64,000 nt of DNA from positions 1 to 64,000 of the forward strand of contig NZ_SLWV01000006.1 in NCBI RefSeq assembly GCF_004345705.1, read 5' to 3'. Under the pieces are notes generated by a model. It was not told where the DNA came from. It ran no database searches and worked only from the letters and a program-made list of their open reading frames with translations. This stretch comes from Marinisporobacter balticus. GTDB lineage: Bacteria > Bacillota > Clostridia > Peptostreptococcales > Thermotaleaceae. Below are positions 35,201 through 42,422 of the stretch, one piece after another; the first letter of the stretch is position 1, and every line of letters begins with the position of its first letter. A program made the position numbers and the translations under genes.

Positions 35201-36268
35201 CCTCTCATGATCCTTAGAAAAATTCTTCCACTTATCAATTTAAGAGAAGAAAAGGGAAGAGAAGCTTATTCCAATGCACTTATAGAAAGTTTAAGTAAAA
35301 ATGGTGCAGAACTTAGAGAGTTTTCACTAAAGCAGATGGTTATTTTTGAAAAATATCATATGGACGAATCGCTAAAAGAAGTTTATAAGGGATGTGAAAG
35401 AGGAGATATTAGATGTAGAGTTCAAGGAAAAGAGATTTCGTTTAATGAACTGCCTGCGAAAATTGAAAAGGATATTGAAGATGCAAAGCTATTAATTAGC
35501 AATGAAGAGAGAAGAATTTTTGAAGAAATTCTTTTGAATACAATCAGTACAAAAATAAGGAGCAAGATCTATTTATCCAAAACATGGGTAGATAAAATCA
35601 ATACCCTTATGGAATCTATGAACACATCTAGCAGTCTTGCTTTAAGCTTAAGATGGGTTCCTAAAAAAGCAGAAAGTGAAGGCCAGTTGGATATCGCACA
35701 GCTTTTAGAAATACTTAATCGAGGAAATATTGCGAGTGAAGGAGATATGAAAAAATTAGCCAATCACTTTGGAGATAAGGTGAAAGAAGCCATCAGAAGC
35801 TGTGAAGGAACGGGAGAAGCTAGGAATTATCATACGATCATTAAAGAAGTACTCGATTATCGAAAATGGTATGAATTTAAGCTGTATTTTACCAAAAAAG
35901 GGGAAAGAAAAAAAGAATTGACCAACAATGCATTTTTCCAATTCTCAGGTGGAGAAAAGGCCATGTCTATGTATATACCTCTTTTTTCAGCAGTATACGC
36001 AAGATATGATAATGCAAGGGAAGATTGTCCCCATATCATCTCTATGGATGAAGCTTTTGCAGGGGTGGATGAGAATAATATAAGAGATATGTTTAGACTC
36101 CTAAAAGATCTTGATTTAGATTATGTAATCAATTCACAGATTCTTTGGGGAGATTATGATACGGTAGATAATCTTTCAATCTGTGAATTGGTGAGAGAAG
36201 AAAATGATGATGTTGTGACGGTTATTCGGTATCACTGGAACGGTGTAGAGAAAAAATGCTTGATATAG
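32216..36268 (+). CDS. jetC: Wadjet system SMC-like ATPase JetC
   Basis: The 1350-residue protein is an SMC/MukB-like ATPase. Walker A GSNGSGKS is at residues 34-41, the ABC signature FSGGEKAMSM at about 1243, and Walker B IISMDEAFAGVDE at about 1274. The middle consists of long coiled-coil arms (about 260-560 and 750-1000) on either side of a hinge-like globular region near 590-700. In Wadjet it extrudes DNA loops and detects small circular plasmids. ATG 32216 behind CAGGAGGTAGTC is the start; it overlaps the end of jetB. No key motif is missing, so the protein looks active. Confidence 0.93.
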   Translation: MKNRWMIHKLGLVNFWYYDFEEFDLSDGKLLLRGSNGSGKSVTMQSFIPLLLDGNKSPERLDPFGTKSRKMENYLLDEETDEKTAYLYIEFKRKDTENYMTIGMGMKAIKNRPLDSWYFIVTDGRRVNRDLYLYKDAGSFIPLTKKQLENVVDKGGFFTTGQRKYMEKVNEYLFGFEDRERYEELINLLIQLRSPKLSKDFKPTEIYKILTESLRVLSEDDLRPMSESMESMDNLQNALDESQRALRAAKNIKYHYDRYNKFCLYEKATTFQQKNNDVIKLKDDIEGSRNHYKHKEEKLCEIEDAIQKYEASLKDAQIKYENLREHDALRVKEDLIKLEKEVLEFKDIIERKDSELEKKKYLEKERENNLKSIKDEQNFMIYHVKEMIDEIHALSETFGFEEGKILKEEISKDIEDYDLQFVKISIDKYMNKIKEAVKALTLFENMQKEYSKVLEEKEKLQREFEHSKEDLLKREEILLSTKEELKVGYVKWNDDNHILRLSDDEKKDLFLSIDNISDTFVLGELNGAVKEAYNTNKNRFTLNIERKKEKIREVEKNIEVLNEEVKALKDAKEVEPQRSKGVIKNRQKLSDMGIPYTPLYKAIDFKNGVSEEIQRSIESAFVDMGMIDALIIDEKYKDKALSFVEGDWDKYIFTTANMMKHNLTTYFHVDKDGLSGVGYETADNVLQGIFLADDSVSFVDEGGNYRIGSLVGKASEDYTLKYIGGSSRKKHRENLIEEKLNAIEILKDDIKERELEILDLENTLKKLENEIKKQPKSEDLREALKLIDECEKEVNRLHNRLLKEEESFLKLSEALKGQKRIVWEKTDGMNINKTLQDFQDAKEAGNEYQEQLSELRVQQNNLRSFTSQIRIIEESLEDVRDAIDKLYYEITYSKKKCDEKNEEICSLQDVLKTSDIKEIEEEMDACIKIKKEYPNRIKECTTQKGKLEEVLRALAINIEEKKDKLEKEQKILCILEEIFLEEYDLGYAVEKEEGEPLMILRKILPLINLREEKGREAYSNALIESLSKNGAELREFSLKQMVIFEKYHMDESLKEVYKGCERGDIRCRVQGKEISFNELPAKIEKDIEDAKLLISNEERRIFEEILLNTISTKIRSKIYLSKTWVDKINTLMESMNTSSSLALSLRWVPKKAESEGQLDIAQLLEILNRGNIASEGDMKKLANHFGDKVKEAIRSCEGTGEARNYHTIIKEVLDYRKWYEFKLYFTKKGERKKELTNNAFFQFSGGEKAMSMYIPLFSAVYARYDNAREDCPHIISMDEAFAGVDENNIRDMFRLLKDLDLDYVINSQILWGDYDTVDNLSICELVREENDDVVTVIRYHWNGVEKKCLI

Positions 36269-36277
36269 GGGATGGCT

Positions 36278-37558
36278 ATGGACAATAAAGTAAAAGAAGC
36301 GATCTGTTTTTTAACAGAGCAGAAAGGATACAAAAGAATATTGAAAGGAATTCTTGATAAATATAAGCAACTAGGAAAATTATCGGGGATGATTGTACTA
36401 GAGGACTTATCACATGAAGAAGGTATTATTTTAGGTGCAATCGATTATAAATTTTATGCAGAAAAAAGAGGGAAAATTTCAGTCAAGAAATTTGTAGATA
36501 GTTTTTGTAAAGGCAGATTTGAAGGGATTGACTTTACAGAAGTATTAAAAATATATTTTAAGGATGATTTATTAACCAACAAAGCATTAAAAGAGATGAG
36601 GAAAAATAAGAGAGAAACATATTTTTTCAACATATTAAATCAATTCGAAAATACAAAAGCGTACCAGTGGTTAAAAGCTGTTTTAGATGAAAAAAACCAT
36701 GGATATCACACCCTCATCAAAAAATATGAAGAGAGCCAGCAGGATTTAAAATATATACTTATAAACATAAGGAATGCTTTAAATATTTTAAGCTTTTCTA
36801 AAAAAAGTCTTATGCCTTTGCCACTCTTTTCGTCAAAAGTTACAAAGGATTCTCACTACTTTGATATCAATAGAATCGAAGGGAAATTACTCATTCATGC
36901 CATATGTCATTTTTTGAATGAAAAATATCCATTGAATGCAGAAGAAATGAATGAAGTTTTATATCAATCAGGAATCGTTCGGGATGAGATTTCAAATAGC
37001 ACCATTACCTTTGGGCTTATGGCTTATAGGAAAAATGAAGCGCATCTAGGATTCAAAAGTTTTTTAGATAACGGAGAGCCACTACAGCTTTCTATAAAAA
37101 ATTTAAGAAGTATAGAAAAAATTAAGGCGAAAGGGTATAAAGTTTTTGTTTTCGAAAATCCAACAGCTTTTGCCGGAGTAATGGAAAAAACATTGGATTT
37201 ATATCCATCACTCATATGTACAAGTGGCCAATTAAATATATCCGCCCTCATGCTATTAGACAAGCTTGTAGAAGGTGGAGCAATGCTTTATTACGCAGGA
37301 GATTTTGACCCAGAGGGGCTACAGATTGCGGATAAATTGAAGATAAGATATAAAGAAAATCTGATTCTTTGGAGATTTTCTGTTGAAGATTATAGATGTA
37401 TAAAAGGAGAAGTATCGATAAAGGAAAGAGAAAATAAGCTTTTGAATATTCAAAGTGAGGAGTTGTTACCGCTTAGAGATTTTATATTAAAAGAAGGGGT
37501 GGCAGGTTATCAGGAGCTTTTGATTGATGCGTATGTAGAGGATATTAGAAATATATAA
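36278..37558 (+). CDS. jetD: Wadjet system nuclease JetD (Toprim)
   Basis: The 426-residue protein ends in a Toprim-like domain with VFENPTAFAGV supplying the acidic residue near 290 and YYAGDFDPEGLQIADKL giving the DxD pair at 342 and 344. The N-terminal half is helical with a possible winged-helix arm. JetD cuts DNA recognised by the JetABC motor. The DUF2399-type C-terminus supports a type II-like Wadjet. ATG 36278 has better spacing from AGGGGAT than ATG 36272. It follows jetC by only nine bases, so the four genes form one operon. Confidence 0.9.
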   Translation: MDNKVKEAICFLTEQKGYKRILKGILDKYKQLGKLSGMIVLEDLSHEEGIILGAIDYKFYAEKRGKISVKKFVDSFCKGRFEGIDFTEVLKIYFKDDLLTNKALKEMRKNKRETYFFNILNQFENTKAYQWLKAVLDEKNHGYHTLIKKYEESQQDLKYILINIRNALNILSFSKKSLMPLPLFSSKVTKDSHYFDINRIEGKLLIHAICHFLNEKYPLNAEEMNEVLYQSGIVRDEISNSTITFGLMAYRKNEAHLGFKSFLDNGEPLQLSIKNLRSIEKIKAKGYKVFVFENPTAFAGVMEKTLDLYPSLICTSGQLNISALMLLDKLVEGGAMLYYAGDFDPEGLQIADKLKIRYKENLILWRFSVEDYRCIKGEVSIKERENKLLNIQSEELLPLRDFILKEGVAGYQELLIDAYVEDIRNI

Positions 37559-37582
37559 AACCCATTAGGAAAATCAGATAGT

Positions 37583-37603
37583 ATTTTTATACTCTGAGGA
37601 GCG
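37583..37603 (-). pseudogene. Possible relic of an AraC-type regulator C-terminus
   Basis: Read on the minus strand these bases, with the next few codons, encode SSEYKNTI and a stop. This resembles the end of the YesN-type regulator at 51156 (PSEYKNNM). The plus-strand sequence TATTTTTATACTCTGAGG is shared exactly by both places. The match is short, so chance or a mobile repeat border remains possible. Confidence 0.3.
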
Positions 37604-37607
37604 TACA

Positions 37608-37696
37608 GGGGACAGGTACATTGTCCTTTTCAGTTTTGTCCCTTGTATTATTATGATGATAGATTCATATTTAGAAGGGACAATGAACCTGTCCCT
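37608..37696. repeat. REP-like inverted repeat (GGGACAGGT...ACCTGTCCC)
   Basis: GGGGACAGGTACATTGTCC (37608-37626) is nearly complementary to GGGACAATGAACCTGTCCCT (37677-37696); an extra TTTTGTCCC lies between. Repeats of this type are common in Clostridia and Bacillus, often near REP-associated Y1 transposases. No transposase is present here. The 222-base gap between jetD and the ThiF-type gene holds this repeat and the short relic before it. Confidence 0.6.
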
Positions 37697-37780
37697 CAGC
37701 TTCCTACAGATAGCCTAATTAAACCTGCATAGTGGTGTAATTATAACATGTAATTATAACATATCTAGTTACATATCTAG

Positions 37781-38458
37781 TTATAAATCTATCACATCAT
37801 ATTCATGATCAAGCATATTAATAAACAGTAATTTATTTCTCAATAAATCTCCTCTATTTATTAATATTTTAACTACTTCACTAACCTGAATCGAACTAAT
37901 AAGTGCAGGTGTAAAAGCAGGATTTCCAAGTTCCTTTTCTTTACCATTTGATGTGTTTATTCTGTAAATCTTATTTAATGTCTTATCATTTGGAAAAATA
38001 GTGGATGCTTGTCCGTACCAACCGGCGATAGCACCATAAACGAGTGGTAATTGGAGACTGTGACAAGCTTCTTGCAAGATAAATCTTGTTGGGATGTTAT
38101 CAAGTGCATCTACGATTACTTGATGACCACTTATAATGCTTTGTGCATTGGATTCATTTAAAAATTCAACAATAGGTATTACTTTTACATCAGAATTTAC
38201 AACAGCCATTCTTTTTTGCGCTGCAATGGCTTTACTTTGTCCTATCTTATGTTCATCTGATAGAATCTGCCGATTTAAATTGGTTTCATCAAAAACATCT
38301 CCGTCAACAGCAGTAATTGTGCGAATCCCTAATCTCCCAAGCATTTCAATGGTATAACCGCCTAAACCACCACACCCTATTACACACACCTTTGACTGTA
38401 GTAATACCTGATTTTCTTCTTGAGAAAGCGTACTGATATTACGAGAATATCGATTCAA
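37781..38458 (-). CDS. ThiF/MoeB/HesA-family adenylyltransferase
   Basis: The 225-residue protein has the E1-like Rossmann motif VCVIGCGGLGGYTIEMLGRLGIRTITAVDGDVFDETNLNRQ and an ATP-binding arginine in NRQ, then DALDNIPTRFILQEAC and PLVYGAIAGWYGQ. Such enzymes adenylate the C-terminal glycine of MoaD- or ThiS-type sulfur carriers. TTG 38458 has GGAGGTGG seven bases upstream and begins MNRYSRN as in relatives; its first base lies one base after the stop of the MoaD-like gene. That gene ends in GGG, so enzyme and substrate are adjacent. It probably serves tungstopterin assembly for the oxidoreductase upstream. Confidence 0.9.
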   Translation of the reverse strand: MNRYSRNISTLSQEENQVLLQSKVCVIGCGGLGGYTIEMLGRLGIRTITAVDGDVFDETNLNRQILSDEHKIGQSKAIAAQKRMAVVNSDVKVIPIVEFLNESNAQSIISGHQVIVDALDNIPTRFILQEACHSLQLPLVYGAIAGWYGQASTIFPNDKTLNKIYRINTSNGKEKELGNPAFTPALISSIQVSEVVKILINRGDLLRNKLLFINMLDHEYDVIDL

Positions 38459-38459
38459 A

Positions 38460-38693
38460 TCAACCACCTCCCACGGGTGGAAAAATTGATACGGTATCAT
38501 TTTCAGCAATAATTGTATCAATTTTTCTACCTCTTCCGTTGATAAATAGGATTGCTACATCTTCTTCGGGGATACTTAATTGCCCAATAATATCTTTTGG
38601 GGTAGCACCTTCTGGTAAATCCATCAGCATCTCTTTCTCCCGATTTATCCTCAAAGTTGCAAATAGTTTAACTTTTATCTTCACTATATTCAC
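38460..38693 (-). CDS. MoaD/ThiS-like sulfur carrier protein with C-terminal Gly-Gly
   Basis: The 77-residue beta-grasp protein reads KIKVKLFATLRINREKEM at the start, then AILFINGRGRKIDTIIAENDTVSIFPPVGGG. The end with Gly-Gly and the PPVGGG stretch mark a MoaD-type small subunit of molybdopterin synthase. It would be activated by the ThiF-type enzyme encoded next. A canonical moaE, the large synthase subunit, is not in the window. The gene lies in a minus-strand operon with the aldehyde oxidoreductase. Confidence 0.88.
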   Translation of the reverse strand: MNIVKIKVKLFATLRINREKEMLMDLPEGATPKDIIGQLSIPEEDVAILFINGRGRKIDTIIAENDTVSIFPPVGGG

Positions 38694-38741
38694 CTCTTAA
38701 AACTATATTTTATTAATATCTAATACCATTTTTACACAGAA

Positions 38742-38972
38742 CTACAACCTCTTCTTGATCTTAAAGTTAGCTTCATTATTCTGATTTTTACCATAAAACC
38801 CTAGGGCTATTCGATAAGGACCGGGACAGCCAGGTGGCAAAAATGCGATTCGGTCACCAGGGGGGATTGTAAAATTTAAAGGTTGAACAAATCCATTCAC
38901 AAAGATAACTTCAATTTCATCTAAAGGAAGAAAGCCCCTTACTTCAATTGTTCTTTTGCTTTGTTCATCCAT
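38742..38972 (-). CDS. Small beta-grasp-like protein lacking Gly-Gly, AOR-associated
   Basis: The 76-residue protein reads RTIEVRGFLPLDEIEVIFVNGFVQPLNF, then IPPGDRIAFLPPGCPGPYRIALGFYG. This follows the MoaD/ThiS strand pattern up to FLPPG, but the chain runs on for about 25 residues and does not end in glycine. It therefore cannot be a normal sulfur carrier. ATG 38972 sits behind AGGAGG. It lies between the oxidoreductase and the MoaD-like gene; proteins like this accompany AOR-family genes. A structural or chaperone subunit is a reasonable guess. Confidence 0.65.
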   Translation of the reverse strand: MDEQSKRTIEVRGFLPLDEIEVIFVNGFVQPLNFTIPPGDRIAFLPPGCPGPYRIALGFYGKNQNNEANFKIKKRL

Positions 38973-39079
38973 ACAATCTATCCTCCTTATCAATATTCTT
39001 GTATGATATAAAAAATAGTATTATCCGTCCTTCAGTTAATATTGAGATATACTTCAAAGATAAATAAAAATATCAAATA

Positions 39080-39099
39080 AGCCGGACATAAGTCCGGCT
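39080..39099 (-). terminator. Hairpin after the aldehyde oxidoreductase gene
   Basis: AGCCGGAC (39080-39087) pairs perfectly with GTCCGGCT (39092-39099) around ATAA. On the minus strand it follows the oxidoreductase stop by 40 bases and is followed by TTATTTGATATTTTTATTTATC. Partial termination would lower expression of the three small genes after it. Confidence 0.7.
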
Positions 39100-39139
39100 A
39101 TTTATAGTTATGACTCCAAAAGCCAAGTAAAGATTAATG

Positions 39140-40879
39140 TTAGAAGTTATAAACTTCATCGATTTCTTTAGGCGTAAAATCCCAAACCTCGTTGTGTGGA
39201 GGCAATGGTTCATATTCGAAAAATTCAGGTAAACGGTCATGCACGTTTGTAAAACCAGCTCTTTTATTAAAAGCACGTTCAACCTTAAGGACAGATTCAC
39301 CCAATTTGTCAACATCAGTAGCAGTTAAAGATATACCGTATTGAGCATTAATCATGTCAATGAGTGCTTGATATCCGCCAGGATTATCTGCAATACCAAA
39401 GTAAACAAATAGACACATACCAGTACTATCAACTGCAGCAGTTCCGATTTGCATAGCACGAGCATACTCAATTTGTCCATCTTTCTTAAGTGGATCTAAA
39501 TCTGCTCCTACTTTTAAGATGTTACCAGATATACAATATCCTGCAGTGTGGTCAGCGCCCATTGTGGTAGTAGCATAAGTTAAACCAATACCCTTAACTG
39601 AACGTGGATCGTAAGCAGGGATCGCTTGATCTTTTACTACTGGAACTCTATATAGACCACAAATTTTACCAACAATTGCACAACCTCCACCAAGGATTCG
39701 TCCCAAAGGAGTAGGAACAGCAATTTGTTTAACAGCTTCAAGAACAGCTTCACCGTCGCCCCAAGGTAATAAACCACCTTCCATGGCTGTTGCTACTGCA
39801 ACGGCAGTTTCTATACTGTCAATACCTATGTCGTCCATGGCACGATCGATATAAGCAATAGTATCTAAATCTTGAATGCCTGCATCAGCACCAAGTCCCC
39901 AGATGGTTTCATATTCAAAACCACTTGTAATATATTTACCTTGTTTATCAGGATACCATTGAGAACATCTAATAATACAACCACGATGACATCCATGAGA
40001 TACTTTACCTTCACCACCGCGTTCTGTAATGGTCGCGTTTAATGTTTCACCAGAGATAATATCATTATGATCTATACGGCCTGTTGTAAAATTGTAAGAA
40101 GGTAAGCCACCAGCTTCATTTAAGATGTTGACCAATACATCCGTTCCATATGCAGCCAAGCCTTGACCGGCAACAGGATGATCAAGAAGAGCTTTAGAAA
40201 ACACCTTTGAAGCGGCTCTGAATTTCTCGGGATCTGCTATAGGAACTGCTGTAGCACCTGTATCATCGATAACAAGCGCTTTTACTTTCTTTGACCCTAA
40301 TACAGCCCCTAGTCCCCCACGACCTGCACTACGGATATTTCCTTCAGGATCTTTAAAAGAGATATTAGCGGAAGGTAAACGGTATTCTCCTGCTGGACCT
40401 GCTAAGCCGATACCAACATTTTTACCGTATTTTTCACTTAATACTTCAATAGCTTTGTAGTTACCGCATCCACTAAGAATTTCGGTAGGAGATTCCTCAA
40501 TGGTAACATTGTTCATATCAATTTTAATAATATAAAACTTGTCATCTTTAGGCATTCCTTCAATAACCAATGCTTTTATACCTAATTTTGCCATCTTTTG
40601 AGAAAATGAACCGCCGGTATTAGATTCTTTGATTGTTCCAGTTAAGGGGCTTTTCCCTCCTACTGAAAGACGTCCCGAGTTCGGAGCAGATGTGCCACTG
40701 AGTAAACCAGGAGCAAAGATTAGCTTGTTGTTCTTGCCTAGAGCATGGCAGGTAGGTTTCACCTCATCATTAACAAAGTTTGAAGTAAGTGCGCGTCCGC
40801 CCAGACCTACATATTTTTCGGGCACGGCTTCAGTAGTGACTTGCATTGTTGTCATGTTTACGCGGATAAACTTATTCAT
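39140..40879 (-). CDS. aor: Aldehyde:ferredoxin oxidoreductase (tungsten enzyme)
   Basis: The 579-residue protein is a member of the AOR family. The N-terminal cofactor domain reads FIRVNMTTMQV, VGLGGRALTSN, LIFAPGLLSGTSAPNSGRLSVGGKSPLTG and GRGGLGAVLGSKKVKALV. Cluster cysteines are C297, C301 and C305 (GCHRGCIIRC) and C489 (STGMCLF). These enzymes hold a tungsten bis-pterin and one [4Fe-4S] and interconvert aldehydes and acids with ferredoxin. The substrate is not evident. ATG 40879 has GGAGGT before it. Genes for tungstate uptake and pterin synthesis lie divergently nearby, and the leader carries a structured RNA-like element. Confidence 0.93.
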   Translation of the reverse strand: MNKFIRVNMTTMQVTTEAVPEKYVGLGGRALTSNFVNDEVKPTCHALGKNNKLIFAPGLLSGTSAPNSGRLSVGGKSPLTGTIKESNTGGSFSQKMAKLGIKALVIEGMPKDDKFYIIKIDMNNVTIEESPTEILSGCGNYKAIEVLSEKYGKNVGIGLAGPAGEYRLPSANISFKDPEGNIRSAGRGGLGAVLGSKKVKALVIDDTGATAVPIADPEKFRAASKVFSKALLDHPVAGQGLAAYGTDVLVNILNEAGGLPSYNFTTGRIDHNDIISGETLNATITERGGEGKVSHGCHRGCIIRCSQWYPDKQGKYITSGFEYETIWGLGADAGIQDLDTIAYIDRAMDDIGIDSIETAVAVATAMEGGLLPWGDGEAVLEAVKQIAVPTPLGRILGGGCAIVGKICGLYRVPVVKDQAIPAYDPRSVKGIGLTYATTTMGADHTAGYCISGNILKVGADLDPLKKDGQIEYARAMQIGTAAVDSTGMCLFVYFGIADNPGGYQALIDMINAQYGISLTATDVDKLGESVLKVERAFNKRAGFTNVHDRLPEFFEYEPLPPHNEVWDFTPKEIDEVYNF

Positions 40880-40885
40880 AAAATT

Positions 40886-40986
40886 ACCTCCTTCTGATTT
40901 GGTGGTCAATAAACTTTTGGTTTATTGCCTTTGGTACAACATTAAAAAAACTGCTATATCCAAATCCTTTCCAAATAACGGGAGGC
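40886..40986 (-). promoter_or_regulatory. Candidate structured leader (riboswitch-like) of the oxidoreductase gene
   Basis: On the minus strand the leader contains GCCTCCCGTTATTTGGAAAGGATT (40986 downward). Its CCTCCCG...ATTTGG part (40971-40985) can pair with CCAAATCAGAAGGAGG (40887-40902), which includes the Shine-Dalgarno sequence of the oxidoreductase gene. A closely similar block lies at 50290 in front of another SD. AAACTG...GCT and AGCAGTTT around the block can also pair. Being upstream of a tungsten enzyme, it may belong to the Moco/Tuco riboswitch class; I could not confirm that from memory. Confidence 0.5.
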
Positions 40987-41175
40987 AGCACAGTTTCCTA
41001 TTCTACCCATTGGTTAATGTTCATAGTAAATAACTTTAGAATCATTAACTCGGATTGGCTAATTAATAATTATTATAACATATTTCTACAAAAAGACATG
41101 AATTTTATTGCCAACATTCTGAAAATTTTTCAAATTGAAATAATATACATGGGTTATCAGCATGGCATATTGTTT

Positions 41176-42039
41176 TTATCGAAGAGGTCGATTTGTGTTG
41201 TAGCGGGACATCCGCATTGCATATTTTTTTGGTGTTTCGCCATAATGCTTTTTAAAAAGGTTAATAAAGTAAGAAATATTCTCAAACCCGAGTGAATAGC
41301 AAACCTCTGTCACGCTTTTGGATAACAATTCATCTTTGGATTTTTTTATTTTAATCATGTTGAAATATTCTTTTGGTGTAAAGCCAGTAGCTGTTTTGAA
41401 TTTAGATGAAAGACTTGATTGAGAAATATTAAGTTCATTAGCCAAATCAGATAGATAAATAGCCTCGTGAATATGTGTGTGCATATATTTTAGTGTATAT
41501 TCTATCGGATCGTTAAGATTGTAGTTCATCTCATCTGGCAAGAAATTATTTTTTATAAGATGATAGACGAGTTCCTGTGTAATCAGGTCAATGAGAAATC
41601 CTTTGTCAGGATCATTTATCATTAGGGTATTGTTAATTCTAGATATTTGAGATCGTATCGTCTTGATACTGTGCAACTTTATATCGTTAGCATCTTCGTG
41701 AATCAATGCAGTATCAAATTTGTTTTGAATATTGTCTTTAATCTTATCAACAATCTGATCGCTGATTTCAAAAACGATAGCATTTGTATCTTCTGGAATA
41801 TCCATTTCGACACTTGAGTGAGGCGGCAGTAAAATGAATTCTGAAGGAGAGTAAACAAACTGGCTCCCCTCATTAATCGTAACGTGTTTGGAACCGCTGT
41901 GAATCGTACAGATACGATTGTATTCATAAGAACGGTAAGTGCCTTTGTATCCTTTCTTGAGGTCATAATATAAGATCTTCAAATAATCCGTTTCATATTC
42001 AGAATTTTTTTCAAGACAACGAGTAAAGTTATACAACAT
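41176..42039 (-). CDS. AraC-family transcriptional regulator
   Basis: The 287-residue protein has a cupin-like sensor part at about 15-110 (FVYSPSEFILLPPHSSVEMDIPEDTNAIVFEI). A double helix-turn-helix lies at about 185-285: AIYLSDLANELNISQSSLSSKFKTATGFTPKEYFNMIKIKKSKDEL and VTEVCYSLGFENISYFINLFKKHYGETPKKY in outline. ATG 42039 is chosen because TGGAGGCG lies before it and overlaps the in-frame ATG 42054. It stands between the oxidoreductase gene (same strand) and the divergent tup operon, so either or both are likely targets. Its ligand is unknown. Confidence 0.9.
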   Translation of the reverse strand: MLYNFTRCLEKNSEYETDYLKILYYDLKKGYKGTYRSYEYNRICTIHSGSKHVTINEGSQFVYSPSEFILLPPHSSVEMDIPEDTNAIVFEISDQIVDKIKDNIQNKFDTALIHEDANDIKLHSIKTIRSQISRINNTLMINDPDKGFLIDLITQELVYHLIKNNFLPDEMNYNLNDPIEYTLKYMHTHIHEAIYLSDLANELNISQSSLSSKFKTATGFTPKEYFNMIKIKKSKDELLSKSVTEVCYSLGFENISYFINLFKKHYGETPKKYAMRMSRYNTNRPLR

Positions 42040-42127
42040 GCACAACGCCTCCATATAGAGTCTTAGTAGTAAGCATTTGTGAAACGCCCAAAGCCGTATA
42101 TTTAAGAGATATTTTTAATATAAAAAA

Positions 42128-42203
42128 ATATAACTTCTCACAAATTTATAGTAAAATTGAATTGACGAGAGACAAATCTACCAAAATCTAAAAGAAGTTA
42201 TAT
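42128..42203. repeat. Spaced perfect inverted repeat between the AraC gene and tupA
   Basis: ATATAACTTCT (42128-42138) and AGAAGTTATAT (42193-42203) are perfect complements 54 bases apart. They lie in the 383-base gap between the divergent AraC and tupA genes, which otherwise holds only AT-rich sequence. They could be two half-sites for looping by a regulator, or a structured leader; no proof. Confidence 0.4.
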
Positions 42204-42422
42204 ATATGATACCATATAAGCAGATGATTCGACAAACTTTTTGGAAAATACTTTCTTTTATTTCTTCACAACAATTCTAACCTTGTTATTTTTTAAATAT
42301 TTTGGGGATGATAAATCTGAAGTGTTTTTTAAAAATACGAGTTAGTTTTTTGTTGCTAATTTTGTTAATCTAAGAGTATACCTCCTAATAAGGTAAATAC
42401 AATGATTAGAAAGGAATAGGAT

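Noticed and set aside
37608..37696. CRISPR or attachment site
   Set aside because: There are just two arms of an inverted repeat, without regular spacers or an integrase gene.
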